IMG/VR virus record: IMGVR_UViG_3300030329_006263
Span: 6,698 to 70,697 of that record
DNA from: a virus
Direction: 5' to 3' (one strand)
DNA: 64,000 nt
The notes below the pieces were generated by a model that saw only the letters and a list, made by a program, of their open reading frames with translations, was not told the DNA's origin and ran no database searches. The translations under genes and the position numbers were made by a program. This document shows positions 46,137 to 56,700 of this stretch, piece after piece. Each line of letters starts with the position of its first letter. Within the stretch, counting starts at the first letter, position 1.

Positions 46137-46827
46137 TATTACAGAATTTAAAAACAAACACAAAGGACAAGATATTTGGGTTATAGCTGCTGGGCCAACC
46201 ATGAACTATATTGAGCCATCATTCTTTGAGAATAAAATAACAGTAGGTCTCAACAGGGTTAGTATTAAGTTTGATTGTGATTATCTAGTTGCAAAAGACG
46301 GTAGAGGATTTGATCTCGTTAAAGAAATAATTTCTAATAAAACAAAATTAATATTTTCTAAACACGAGAGTGGCAACCCTCACCAAAATCTTAATAAGTA
46401 CGATGGCGAATGCTGGTTTTTTGACCATCCAGCAAAACCAGAAGAAAAGCCTGATCTATCCTGTATAAAAGAGGGTGGAGATAGAATAGTTGTAAGTTAT
46501 TCTACAATAACTAGCGCAGTGCACTTAGCGGCTTATATGGGGGCATCAAATATTATTTTATGTGGGCACGATTGTGGAACTATTGATGGAAACTCAACCA
46601 TTGATGGATATTATGACAAAATTAAACCTCATCACGGAACAGATGCGGCGTATGTTTCTTGGCTGTCTCAAATAGAAAATCACACAACTATCGTCTCTCT
46701 AGCTTTAAAACAATTTTATGGTTGTAATATTCATTCTTTAAATCCTTTCATAAATTTTAATCTTGAAGGTCACAAATATATTCCAAGTAATACATCGCAC
46801 ATTTTACAAAGAAACTTAACTAAATAA
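46129..46827 (+). CDS. DUF115/MAF-like protein (6-hydroxymethylpterin pyrophosphokinase-like fold)
   Basis: I used the ATG at 46129, behind GAGAGG. The 232-residue product contains DIWVIAAGPTMNYIEPSFF, TVGLNRV and YMGASNIILCGHDCGT, patterns shared with DUF115 and Campylobacter MAF-type proteins. Those are linked to flagellin glycosylation with nonulosonic acids, which fits the NeuA/NeuB genes upstream. It is the last gene of the glycan cluster. Confidence 0.7.
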   Translation: MNNITEFKNKHKGQDIWVIAAGPTMNYIEPSFFENKITVGLNRVSIKFDCDYLVAKDGRGFDLVKEIISNKTKLIFSKHESGNPHQNLNKYDGECWFFDHPAKPEEKPDLSCIKEGGDRIVVSYSTITSAVHLAAYMGASNIILCGHDCGTIDGNSTIDGYYDKIKPHHGTDAAYVSWLSQIENHTTIVSLALKQFYGCNIHSLNPFINFNLEGHKYIPSNTSHILQRNLTK

Positions 46828-46837
46828 TTTTAATTAT

Positions 46838-46875
46838 TTGCATGAAGATGTTATAATCTAAGATGTTATAATCTA
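46838..46875 (+). promoter_or_regulatory. Tandem 15-bp repeat, each copy with TATAAT
   Basis: AGATGTTATAATCTA occurs twice, head to tail (46846-46860 and 46861-46875). Each copy holds a perfect TATAAT. Preceded by TTGCAT at 46838. Spacing to the first TATAAT is 8 and to the second 23 bases, so neither makes a canonical -35/-10 pair. It lies upstream of the gene at 46911. Confidence 0.5.
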
Positions 46876-46910
46876 AAAAATCTATAAAACATATTTTAAG
46901 GAGAATAAAT

Positions 46911-47186
46911 ATGACTGAGCTACAACACACAAATTTATCAAAACAAGCTGTTGGTGCCGTAATGATGGCACTACAAAAGAGCTTGATGGAACAATCTGAT
47001 ATTGTCCCAGTTTTAGAGAGCTTTAAAATGACAAGCTCGCCCGAAGGATTAGTGGTATTAAACCCACCAATTGTTAAATTTAATGACGAGTTTGAAGAAA
47101 ATTTACAACAAAGTCTTGAATTTGATGTAGTTGGTGAACAACCTTCAGAGACACGCGTTGATCCATTCCAGACAAGAAAAGATTAA
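46911..47186 (+). CDS. Small protein conserved in marine T4-like phages
   Basis: The 91-residue protein is preceded by AAGGAG. It contains GAVMMALQKSLMEQSDIVPVL and GLVVLNPPIV, a pattern familiar from marine myoviruses, where it lies near the late sigma gene. The middle helix is amphipathic and the tail acidic. Function is unknown. A tandem TATAAT repeat lies upstream and may drive this unit. Confidence 0.7.
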   Translation: MTELQHTNLSKQAVGAVMMALQKSLMEQSDIVPVLESFKMTSSPEGLVVLNPPIVKFNDEFEENLQQSLEFDVVGEQPSETRVDPFQTRKD

Positions 47187-47188
47187 AC

Positions 47189-47440
47189 ATGCCCATATAT
47201 CTATATGCATGTGACGATTGTTATGGCGAATGGAAAGAAAGCCATAGCATGACCGAAGAAGTAGAAGAATGCCAATGGTGTGAGTCTAAAAACATTTATA
47301 GAAAGCCTAGTTTGTTTTGCAATCTTTCAAAACAGAAAGAAAATAGAAAACAAAAAGTTGGCTCACACGTTAAAGAATTTATCAAAGATTCTAAAGACGC
47401 ACTTAAAGAACATAAGAAGGAACTAGAAGAAGCAAGATGA
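47189..47440 (+). CDS. FmdB-like zinc-ribbon protein
   Basis: The 83-residue protein starts MPIYLYACDDCYGEWKES, with CDDC and then CQWCESK. This is the FmdB/putative regulatory zinc-ribbon pattern (PIYxYxCxxC...C..C), followed by a charged helical tail. Similar proteins are common in T4-like marine phages. It overlaps the next gene by four bases. Confidence 0.8.
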   Translation: MPIYLYACDDCYGEWKESHSMTEEVEECQWCESKNIYRKPSLFCNLSKQKENRKQKVGSHVKEFIKDSKDALKEHKKELEEAR

Positions 47441-47733
47441 TTGAAATATTGTTAGCAGTATCTATTGTTATAATCATAATGTTAGTTTGGTATATAGTAC
47501 AATTGCTTAGGCGATTTCTTAATATATCAGAAGAACTAGAGGGGTTATTTGTTAGCTTAGAAGAATACTCACAGCATGTTGACATTGTTTACAATCTAGA
47601 AAGATTTTATGGAGATACAACCTTAGAAAATCTCCTAAGACATTCGCAAAACCTCTCCGAAAGAGCAAAGAATTTTAGGGCCACTTATGATGTTAATTAT
47701 ACAGAAGAGGAATACGACGAGGAAAATGAATAG
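47437..47733 (+). CDS. Small membrane-anchored protein
   Basis: The 98-residue protein has an N-terminal transmembrane segment (IEILLAVSIVIIIMLVWYIVQLL) followed by a soluble helical, acidic part. Similar proteins are found next to the late sigma gene in marine T4-like phages. ATGA coupling to the zinc-ribbon gene. No function known. Confidence 0.7.
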   Translation: MIEILLAVSIVIIIMLVWYIVQLLRRFLNISEELEGLFVSLEEYSQHVDIVYNLERFYGDTTLENLLRHSQNLSERAKNFRATYDVNYTEEEYDEENE

Positions 47734-47736
47734 TTT

Positions 47737-48426
47737 ATGGCCCGAAAAAGAAAAAATCAATACTTTACCAAAGTACACGAACAAGCAATATTAGATTATT
47801 GTCTAACCAACGATCCAAAAACAAGAAATGAATTATATAACACTCTCATTGGACCAGCCTTTAACGAGATGGTTGATAAGATAGTTTATACGTATAAATT
47901 TACCAATCTGCCTAATATAGATTACTTAAAAGAAGATTGCAAAAATTGGCTTGTAACCATATTAGATAAATATGATGCGAACAGAGGATCAAAAGCATTT
48001 TCTTATTTTAGTGTTATAACTAAGAATTGGTTTATTCATAAGGTCAAAAAAACATCACAGCAATATAGGCGCGAAGTATTAATTGAAAAATATTGTATTT
48101 CTAACGACGAAGATATTAATAACAATCACCCTCTAGTCATCTATAACACATCGATGCAAGATGCAATTAAAAAAGAATTTTGGGGATTTTTCAAAGAACA
48201 TGTTGATGTGTGGGAAACACAAGCCACTAGACCAAATGATAAGAAAGTTATACAGGCTGTTAAGATCCTTTTTGAAGAGTCCGAAAATATAGAAATTTTT
48301 AATAAGAAGGCTATTTACCTATATATAAGGGAAATTACTGGCTTGAATACAAAGCAAGTTGTAAGTTCTTTAAACAAGATAAGAGTTAAATATAGGGATT
48401 TTAAAAAGAAATGGGACGACGAATAG
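47737..48426 (+). CDS. Late transcription sigma factor, T4 gp55-like
   Basis: The 229-residue protein resembles T4 gp55: FTKVHEQAILDYCLTNDPKTRNELYNTLIGPAFNEMVDKI near the N-terminus, TYKF, and a sigma region 2-like helix KAFSYFSVITKNWFIHKVKK. gp55 replaces sigma-70 and directs RNA polymerase to -10-only late promoters, usually with gp33 and a sliding clamp. The C-terminal ~80 residues are helical and basic. It lies just upstream of the structural genes it would switch on. Confidence 0.85.
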   Translation: MARKRKNQYFTKVHEQAILDYCLTNDPKTRNELYNTLIGPAFNEMVDKIVYTYKFTNLPNIDYLKEDCKNWLVTILDKYDANRGSKAFSYFSVITKNWFIHKVKKTSQQYRREVLIEKYCISNDEDINNNHPLVIYNTSMQDAIKKEFWGFFKEHVDVWETQATRPNDKKVIQAVKILFEESENIEIFNKKAIYLYIREITGLNTKQVVSSLNKIRVKYRDFKKKWDDE

Positions 48427-48716
48427 AAGATGTTAATGATTATATTGAAGAATCAATAAAAAATATTAGAGATGATCGATCTGTAACAAGCACCCTCTTA
48501 ACTGATCTCTTACTAGAGATGAAAAAGACTTCAGATCTTGAAAACCACAGACAATTAGGCCTTATCGCCTCCAAATACGTTGAAACACTTCAGCGCTCTA
48601 ATGAGCAGTTAGTTAAAATTACTGCAATATTAAACAAGAGACAAGATAATTCGGTAGAGTTAAATGATGAAGACAAAGAAGAACTCTTCAACTTAATACA
48701 AGGTGGAGAAAAATAA
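48411..48716 (+). CDS. Small helical protein (possible late-transcription or packaging accessory)
   Basis: The 101-residue helical protein (NDYIEESIKNIRDD, KYVETLQRSNEQLVKI) overlaps the gp55-like gene by 16 bases, so it is co-translated. It has no obvious domain. By position and size it could be a gp33-like coactivator, and by its C-terminal 'KYVETLQRSNEQLVKI' it could instead be a small terminase-like helix bundle. Neither is established. Confidence 0.65.
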   Translation: MGRRIEDVNDYIEESIKNIRDDRSVTSTLLTDLLLEMKKTSDLENHRQLGLIASKYVETLQRSNEQLVKITAILNKRQDNSVELNDEDKEELFNLIQGGEK

Positions 48717-48719
48717 CGA

Positions 48720-51700
48720 ATGGGATATGATGTTCTAAACCTTCCACCAGGATATCTTAATGAATTTGATGTGGATGATGTGGATCAAGAGAGCATTGAT
48801 TTTCAATCAGAGTCTCCCCAGTCTATACTTCAGCGTATAAAAGATAAAGTTTTTAGCACTAATAAATTTAAAAATTCCCATTCATTGATAGGAATATTGT
48901 TGAGGGCAGATAATAAATATTCAGGTCCAGATTGTACGGCACAAGATCTTGCAATACAAGGTACACTCAAACCGGGTAAAAAAAAATATAGACTAGACAC
49001 TTATAAAATTAGGGTACCTGAACTACACTTTATGCTAGCAGTGCCGAGAAATCTTAAAAAACCAGACAAAAATGATAAACTTATTATTGATTCTTACCCA
49101 ACGATACAAGCAATTGATACTAGAGTGCAGAAATTTGGAGTAAGCCCTGGCGACTTAGTGAGAGTTGTATTTGGAAATGCTGGTTCTATGACAAGAATAT
49201 ATTATGCAGGACCATTAGATCCCGGTAATGTTGGAATTACAGCTAGGCAATATAAAGATTGTGTTGACCCTTGTATAAAAAAATATCGTGGTGGTGGCTC
49301 AACTGGTGATTGTATTGGAAAAAATATAAATTTAGCTGCTCTTGATAAAGCTACGCCGCTAGCTACAGGCCAAGGCCATACCAAAGACGAAATCATTAAC
49401 GAAAGCGGATCTTCTTGGCTTGAAGAAATTTTGAAGGATAATGCAAACGCTTTCCCTGGTTTAAAATATATTTCTAAATTTTCAGGAAATGGACACGATG
49501 ACAATGTTGAGATGAAAGATGGTGTGGGGAGAAATACATTTATTTTTATGCCTAAAGGTGTCGATCCCAAACAAAATTTAGAAATAATATACTTTTTTCA
49601 TGATAATAATAAATTTTCACCAAATTCAGACACCGAGTGGAAAAAGATGGGCACCACGTTCACAAAGATGGTGAAAAAGGATAAAAAATTCAATGGTGGA
49701 AGGCGAAACATTATTTTTGTTGTCCCTGAGATGCTGTGGTCTGCTGAAAAAATGTCCAAACCGGGAATTGGTTATAAAAGAATTCAAAGTCAGTCCTCCG
49801 CATATAGGGGCGAAAAATTGGCAAGATATAAAGATCGCCATTGTCATGCATGGGGCCTTAAACAGCCCGTCTGGGCCGATAACCACAAACTCTTTGTAGG
49901 GGGATACGAAGGTAAAGAACCAAAAGGTAAAGGAGACTTTAAACAGTTCGTCACTGAGGTTAATAAAGTACTAAAAGAAAAATTCAATGTTGATCAAGCT
50001 AAAGTACAAAAAATTACTTTAGCTGCTGAACGTTATGGAGGCGCCGCAATATCAAATCTCGCCCGAAACGGTCTATTAGGTAGTAGTGGCCCACTTGGAG
50101 ACAAATTAGGAAAAATACAATTATTTCATGCTGATTATAGCGGCCATGAAAATAATCATTATCATGATAACGATTTATTAGATATTGTTAGCAATGTTAA
50201 TACAAAAAACGTAGAAATTGAGGTACATCTATCATCTGACGGAACTAATCTTGCATCTGAACTACCAAGAAAAGCTTTTGCTGCATTTTTAGGCAAAATA
50301 TCTTCTCTAACTCAAGAATGGATATCAGACAATAGTGAAAATTTATCTGATACATCTAAAGCGGTAATAGATTTGCTTGATGAATATAAAGGCCAATTAA
50401 ATTTCATAGGTAAACCAACAACACAAAATGTTCAAAGTCTCAAAGAACAATATAACGCTGGCCGTGAATTTATTAAGTCTAATAAAAATCGCACATTAAG
50501 ACTTTCAGGCCCATGGGCATTTGTTATTTTTAGGGGAGTAGCTGCCAAACCTAGCATCGATTGGATATCCTGGTTGGAAGATACAAATGTTCCGACTGCA
50601 ATTGCATCTAGCGAAATTACAAAAGAAAAGAAAAACGTTATAGTTCTTGAAAACTCAAAATTTACCGATCAGGACAAAAAAGCTTTTTCAAAATTTAAGG
50701 GGAAAGTATTATTATATAACTCCAAGTGGGGCGCCGACGATACAGCTCAATTAAAAGGAAAAACAGCTATTGTAGTACCACAAGGCGCCAATTTATCGGA
50801 ACCGTATGAATTAATATTTTATTTTCACGGCATCACCAAAGGAAAGCCGTCTCCAACAAATTGGCGTTCACATGCAGACGGTTTTCACACCGCAATCCAA
50901 GCACAACTGAATAAAATGGTTACTGTTCAAAAAAGAAATGTAGTGTATGTAACCACACAACATAATGCCCATACTGAGATGAAAGCAGAAAAAGCAACAT
51001 TTGGAAAAGAAAACCAACATTCCCAAGACTTTAAAACCTTCCTTAAGGATGTAGTAGAAAAAATAAAAGGTAAAGATAATGTGAGTCCACAAGAAGGCTT
51101 AGGGGGCTCCGCAAACCCTGAATTTATAACTCTTAAATCATTTTCGGGAGGATATTACCCAGTTAGGGCAATTGTTAGCGCCATGACAAACAATAAAATT
51201 GCTGGCCACACACTTCAAAGAATAGACTATTTTGATTCGTTATATGGTCCTAAAGCATATAAGGATGTTTTTGAGAAAATATTCGTTGATCAAAAAAGCT
51301 CTTTCAACCCAGGCGTCGATTTTGAAATGCAAGTATATGCTCACGATACTAGCACAACCGCTGATCCGAACGCAGGAAAGGGAACATGGCAATATGTAAA
51401 GCAATTTTATAAGAAAGATGGCTGCGGTAAATTTAATGGTTGTGCTGAGATAAAGGATGGAGAGGTAGAGGCTAAACTATCAAAACTTGATGGCTTATAT
51501 TTGGAACAACAAAAAAGTAATCACAAGTACGGAATAGTCAACAAGTTTGCAGCAAAGTCACTCTTAGACGCATCAAAAACACCCAAATTTAACCCAATTA
51601 AACCCAAAAGTGCTGCAGAAACGATAAAAGCAGCTGATATTCCTGTTGCTTATGATGAGGAAGGCAATGCCTTCAACCATAAAGGTGAACAATTATCCGA

Positions 51701-52757
51701 CTCTTTTGATCTGGAAAAACCTCAATTAAAGTGTGATAAAGGGCAACTTGACAAGCACAGGCCAAAAACAAAGCCCCCCACAAAAGATGAAGATTGTAGA
51801 AAAAAATGTAAAGAAGAGTTAACAACTGGCGCCACAGGCACAACGCCCAAGGAAACGAAAGGTGATGTTAATTGTGAAACAAATCCTCTAGGGTTGCTAG
51901 ACTATGGAAGAAAGAGCGATTTTAATAAGGGCTTAAAAATAACTGCAGCCACGACCCCCAAAAGTTGGGGTAAACCAATAATTGGAAGATTTATAAAAAA
52001 TGTTCTAGAAAACGAAATTTGGACTAGTTTAAACGAGCAAAACGCCCAATATCCACAAAAAGATGGAAAGACATTACAATGGATTATTAGAGATATATCA
52101 CCAAAATGGGCCAACGGCATTGATATGATACGTGGACATGGATCACATAGAGAGGGAATTGATTTTGACATGAATTTGCCTGTCGACTGGGTGAATTCAA
52201 AACCAGGAACAAAACAGCCCAAGAGATTTCAGGAACATACCGTCAAGGGCGATATTCGTGTAGATTATGATAAATGTATTGCTATGGCGCTATTAACCAT
52301 CAAACAGCCCGGAATGGCAAATTCAATGTGTTTATGCGGAGTTAAATCTGTAGAAGGCAAACAAACGCCGCAATGGTATTTTAAAAAATATATTTTACGA
52401 AGATGTGATGAGATTATTAACGGAGTTTATGACCAATCTATAGAAAGCGGAGGTAGTGGAATGTTACGAGAACCTAATCCAGCATTTAAGAGCTTGTTTT
52501 CAGGATTCAATGAGACAACAAAGAAAAAGATTAATAGTTTTTTCCTTTCTGAGCCTAATCACGAGGATCATTTCCACTTCAGGCTTGGCACTAAAACAGG
52601 GAGTCACCAGAAAAAATGGCCCGATAAAGCACTAGAACAACTTAAGAACAATGGCTGCGACTATAAAGGGCCACACCCTAAATCTAGGCTGAAGTGGCGA
52701 GAGTACGTCGCGCAGCATGGTTATGAGAAACAATCATCATTTAAAAGTAAAAAATAA
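48720..52757 (+). CDS. Baseplate hub-like protein with duplicated alpha/beta hydrolase-like module and MepA-type endopeptidase
   Basis: The 1345-residue protein begins with a gp5-like OB region (about 80-165: GDLVRVVFGN). Two related modules follow, about 270-560 and 680-960, each with a strand-His pattern (IIYFFHDNN; LIFYFHG). The second contains SFSGGYYP, like a hydrolase nucleophile elbow (Ser809); the first is degenerate there. A Lys/Thr/Pro linker near 1030-1060 leads to a MepA (penicillin-insensitive murein endopeptidase) domain: GHGSHREGIDFD (zinc ligands His1143 and Asp1150) and HEDHFHFRLG (His1286). It probably opens peptidoglycan during injection, with the extra modules adding cell-surface binding or hydrolysis. 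GGAGA precedes the ATG. Confidence 0.85.
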   Translation: MGYDVLNLPPGYLNEFDVDDVDQESIDFQSESPQSILQRIKDKVFSTNKFKNSHSLIGILLRADNKYSGPDCTAQDLAIQGTLKPGKKKYRLDTYKIRVPELHFMLAVPRNLKKPDKNDKLIIDSYPTIQAIDTRVQKFGVSPGDLVRVVFGNAGSMTRIYYAGPLDPGNVGITARQYKDCVDPCIKKYRGGGSTGDCIGKNINLAALDKATPLATGQGHTKDEIINESGSSWLEEILKDNANAFPGLKYISKFSGNGHDDNVEMKDGVGRNTFIFMPKGVDPKQNLEIIYFFHDNNKFSPNSDTEWKKMGTTFTKMVKKDKKFNGGRRNIIFVVPEMLWSAEKMSKPGIGYKRIQSQSSAYRGEKLARYKDRHCHAWGLKQPVWADNHKLFVGGYEGKEPKGKGDFKQFVTEVNKVLKEKFNVDQAKVQKITLAAERYGGAAISNLARNGLLGSSGPLGDKLGKIQLFHADYSGHENNHYHDNDLLDIVSNVNTKNVEIEVHLSSDGTNLASELPRKAFAAFLGKISSLTQEWISDNSENLSDTSKAVIDLLDEYKGQLNFIGKPTTQNVQSLKEQYNAGREFIKSNKNRTLRLSGPWAFVIFRGVAAKPSIDWISWLEDTNVPTAIASSEITKEKKNVIVLENSKFTDQDKKAFSKFKGKVLLYNSKWGADDTAQLKGKTAIVVPQGANLSEPYELIFYFHGITKGKPSPTNWRSHADGFHTAIQAQLNKMVTVQKRNVVYVTTQHNAHTEMKAEKATFGKENQHSQDFKTFLKDVVEKIKGKDNVSPQEGLGGSANPEFITLKSFSGGYYPVRAIVSAMTNNKIAGHTLQRIDYFDSLYGPKAYKDVFEKIFVDQKSSFNPGVDFEMQVYAHDTSTTADPNAGKGTWQYVKQFYKKDGCGKFNGCAEIKDGEVEAKLSKLDGLYLEQQKSNHKYGIVNKFAAKSLLDASKTPKFNPIKPKSAAETIKAADIPVAYDEEGNAFNHKGEQLSDSFDLEKPQLKCDKGQLDKHRPKTKPPTKDEDCRKKCKEELTTGATGTTPKETKGDVNCETNPLGLLDYGRKSDFNKGLKITAATTPKSWGKPIIGRFIKNVLENEIWTSLNEQNAQYPQKDGKTLQWIIRDISPKWANGIDMIRGHGSHREGIDFDMNLPVDWVNSKPGTKQPKRFQEHTVKGDIRVDYDKCIAMALLTIKQPGMANSMCLCGVKSVEGKQTPQWYFKKYILRRCDEIINGVYDQSIESGGSGMLREPNPAFKSLFSGFNETTKKKINSFFLSEPNHEDHFHFRLGTKTGSHQKKWPDKALEQLKNNGCDYKGPHPKSRLKWREYVAQHGYEKQSSFKSKK

Positions 52758-52779
52758 TAATGGTATAAGGAGATTATAG

Positions 52780-53775
52780 ATGAGAGGACCACTTAGAAAT
52801 CCTAAATTGGCTGGAGAAACAAAGGGCAGAAATTACGATAAAGATGAGTTGGTATATCACATGGGTATCGACGGCGATCCAAATTATTATTATACTCCTG
52901 AATTAAATAAGCCACCATTTGGAGAGGTAAATCTGGAAGGAGTTTACGGCTCTGGTGTCCGTACTGGACCCGATAGAATGAATGAGCGAACTGATCCCTC
53001 TACTGGCGAACAGTCTCAATTTGGCGGCGGCTTTGGCGCCGTTGGCGCATATGGTTGCTCCGCGGTGGATATATATGCAGGATTGGCATCTCACCACACA
53101 GCGAGAGGAAAAGTACCAGAGACCCCAGTTAATCCAAGTTCAGAAAAAGACGCTGCCAGGGTTTATGTTTCTCAAATGTGTGATGTAGATGATATGTTTG
53201 GTTTTCCAGATGGAAATCTCGGAAATATAAAATCAAAATCTGCAGTGGTTGCCAAGGCAGATCAAATACGAATAGAAGGTAGAGAAGGTGTTAAAATTGT
53301 TTCAGGGGTTGACATTAAAAACTCTAAAGACGAATATATTAGATCGGTACCGCCTATTAATCTGATTGCAGGTGGAAATGTTGGAGAGGATAAAATGCAC
53401 CCAATCCCAAAGGGCAACAATTTGCTTACAGCGCTAGATGATATTGTCGACAATATTAATGAATTGAGTGCTATTTTAGATAATTTTTTAATGTTTCAGC
53501 ATAAGTTTAATACTGCATTGATGTCCCACAAGCATCCTTCTCCGACTGCTATAGGCATCTCACAAGCCGCGGTAGGCACCCCTACTGCTCTGTGCGGAGG
53601 TCAGACGCTAATATCTATGGATTGCGCCGCAGCCGGTTTCAATGCGCTTGTTAGCGGCTTGTCATGCAAGAAGGATTTAATGCTGCACACAATGCGAAAC
53701 CAAGGAGTGAAGGTCAGTAGACTTGCTAGATATAGCAACAAATTTATTAATAGTAGAAGCGTTTATACAAGTTAA
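52780..53775 (+). CDS. Probable baseplate/tail structural protein
   Basis: The 331-residue protein is Gly/Pro-rich at the N-terminus. It has a beta-repeat-like segment around 160-175 (KSAVVAKADQIRIEGREGVKIVSG split by turns), resembling spike or gp5-beta type repeats. The C-terminus has several Cys (LCGG, DCAAA, LSCKK). Position between hub and wedge genes supports a baseplate role. Preceded by AAGGAG. Confidence 0.6.
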   Translation: MRGPLRNPKLAGETKGRNYDKDELVYHMGIDGDPNYYYTPELNKPPFGEVNLEGVYGSGVRTGPDRMNERTDPSTGEQSQFGGGFGAVGAYGCSAVDIYAGLASHHTARGKVPETPVNPSSEKDAARVYVSQMCDVDDMFGFPDGNLGNIKSKSAVVAKADQIRIEGREGVKIVSGVDIKNSKDEYIRSVPPINLIAGGNVGEDKMHPIPKGNNLLTALDDIVDNINELSAILDNFLMFQHKFNTALMSHKHPSPTAIGISQAAVGTPTALCGGQTLISMDCAAAGFNALVSGLSCKKDLMLHTMRNQGVKVSRLARYSNKFINSRSVYTS

Positions 53776-53792
53776 AAAGAAAGAGGCTTAAA

Positions 53793-56700
53793 ATGGCAAT
53801 TGGCAAATTAGAAAAAGAAATTGAAAAAATATGGAATAGATTAAAAGACGAACCAGAAAAAGGCTGGGTTAAATCTGAAAAGAAATATTTTCAAGACAAG
53901 GCTGCAGAAACAATCTACAATCCAGATTTAGCTACTTTTACAGCCAGCAGTCTCGATATAATAGATAAAAATTGGCCAAAGGAAGGTTGGCCAACTCAGG
54001 TGAGTAAATTAAAAAGCTATTATGGAATAGGCCCTTCTGTGTCAAAAAGCACGCGTGGCACCAATGCAAACGAAAATAGAAATATGGGAGAAAAGCAACA
54101 TTGGTGGGAAAAAACTAATGCACACATATCAGAAGATAATAAATATTATGTAGTACCAGTATTATTTAAAAACATTACTAGTAATAAACACTTAATTGAT
54201 TACAAAGGTCCCGATGGAAAATATAAAATTGGCTCTCCATCGGAAGAAGGAACGCTACTACACAAAGAAACAGAATTTAGTGATTTGTGTAAAAAAGTGG
54301 CGCTTAAAAAATTAAAAAAAGATTTACACAAAGCAATGTCCAATAAACAAATTGAAGATTGGTACAAACAATATGCAATAATACCATCTGACATTAATGT
54401 GCCAAGATCTGTCAACCCTCAAACAAATCAGCCCGATATAGTTACAATAACAAATTCTTGGCGAATCGTCCCTAGAAAGCCGGAATATCAAAACTTATTT
54501 GTTAAAGTTTTATTTGATAAGGGCTGGGTAGATTCACTGCCCCCTGAAGTCGACCCAACCATAGATTATGCAAATACAAATAGAGAAGTGTTGATATTAT
54601 TAAAAGATTTAAAACAATATCTTACAAATATGACAACCATCTTATATCATTTTGACACACAGATGCACAATGCATGGATAGAGAACGGCGTAGAAAGCTC
54701 TTTCCAAGGAAAATGTGTTAGTGAACAAATTGGTAAAATATATGGCATATTAAGTGACCTTATGGTTAAAAATGGAAAAGCACCTTTAGAGCCGGTATTT
54801 GTTTCAAAGAGCTTGGACATGTCTGAAAACGGTGCCTTTCAATTTGGCTTTACAAAAGATTACGATCTCCAATATATAGCTTTTAGTGATGTTGCGGATT
54901 GTCTTTGCGAAGAAGATGTGAACATGAATGCATATGCCCTTAGAGAAGGCCTCTTAGAAATGAAGATGGCTGGCCCATTTGCAAACAGAACAGTTAATAA
55001 TTTTATTCATAAATTACCAGATATTAATAGAAGATATTCAAAATATATAAAAGGTGTCGACAAAGTAAATAATGATTTGTTTGGAACGCAACAATCATAT
55101 CTTAAGTTTATTAACACATATGTTTATCCAACGCCTGAAACAAGCTTTCAAGGCGCTGGCGAGGCAACAAATTTTGAAAAAATGTGGCTTGGTACAATGG
55201 CTACGTTTGATGAGTTAAAAAATCCACTTTGGAAAGATGCCCTTTTTACTGGAAAATATGTAAAAGATCCCCTTCAGCTTATGAGCCCAGAGGTTAAAAA
55301 CATGATTGTTGGTGCGTCAAATGCCACATATATAACCACTGGCGATTCTGTAATGATGAAGGCACTAACGGATGATTTAAAATCAATAACGGCTTTATAT
55401 GATAAATTGCTGCATAAAATACCGATATCCGAACTTTTAAAAGTGGCCGGAAAAATGATTTTTCAATGTCTAGGTCCAGACGTCAAACGAAAAATATGTA
55501 AGGTAATATTAAAGACCATTCCCATAGGTGAATTAAGGATGGTTCTTTATCCGTGCCTTCGAAATGTTGAAAATGGAGATCTTGCAATTGCAAAATTAGA
55601 AGAAATGGTCACAGGTCGCACCGGAGAAGTTTACAAGATCGCATCATCTAGATATCCAGATAAATTCCCTGCCAATGCTGATCAATGGACACAAGCCCAA
55701 GCGCTAGCATCCATGACTTCAATGTATTGTTCTGATCCCTATATGCAAAAAAAGCTTGGAAGATCTCCCGACGACTTTAATGATGAGTTGGCTGCTTGGG
55801 CTGATACCGAAGCTACAGATGCCATTTGCAGCTGCGTGATACAACTATATGGGCCTATTGGTGAAATATTAGAGCAAGCGCAAGAGGTCGCAGACGATGT
55901 TATTGATGGGATGATGTCTTCTTCTAAGAAAAAGGCATATAATCTAGAAAGAGAAGCAACTTTAGCTATAGATAGAATGTTGAATCCCATTAAACGTTAT
56001 TTAGATGGCGGTAATATGATGAAAGATCTTGCTGATGCGTTTGTAAAGGGCCTTCAAGACATGGCTATGTCTCTTGTTTATGCAACTGTCATGGTGCTAA
56101 TAAAATATGTTAAGGATCAAGTACTTGGTAGCTTAACTAGAGATTTGTGTAATTCTCCAAACGGTTCTCCTTTTGGATTTACAGGCCCAGGCGATTGGCT
56201 GAGAAACTCTACAATCTATAAAGATAAGGATCAACAGCAAGTTTGGGATGTTATGAAGAATTTTGAGGCAAAACATTTTTTCAATGCTGATATTCAAGGC
56301 GCCTTTGACACTAGCCGTTGGGACAAACTATCTTTTGCGTTTTCACCAAGCGAGTTTAAAAGAATGTTTGCAAATCCTTGCGCAGACACATCTTTTACTA
56401 AAGAACTTGAAATTGTTTCTGATATTTTCACACCAGACAAAACTAAAGCGGAAATGGAAGAAAACTTTCCAGGAGAATCAGTTGATGCAATTGCTGCACA
56501 AGTTGGTTACGATCCAACAAGAAAAAATCAATTTTACAATCATGACGGTACAACAGTCAATTTAGAGGGACTCATTACTACAAACCAAGCACGCGATTTT
56601 ATGGTTGAGGTTGGCTCCCATATTGATCCAAACATAATTGAGGATGCACAAGCACAATATCATCAGTATTCTAATGCATGGGCTGAATTGTGCTTGCCGG

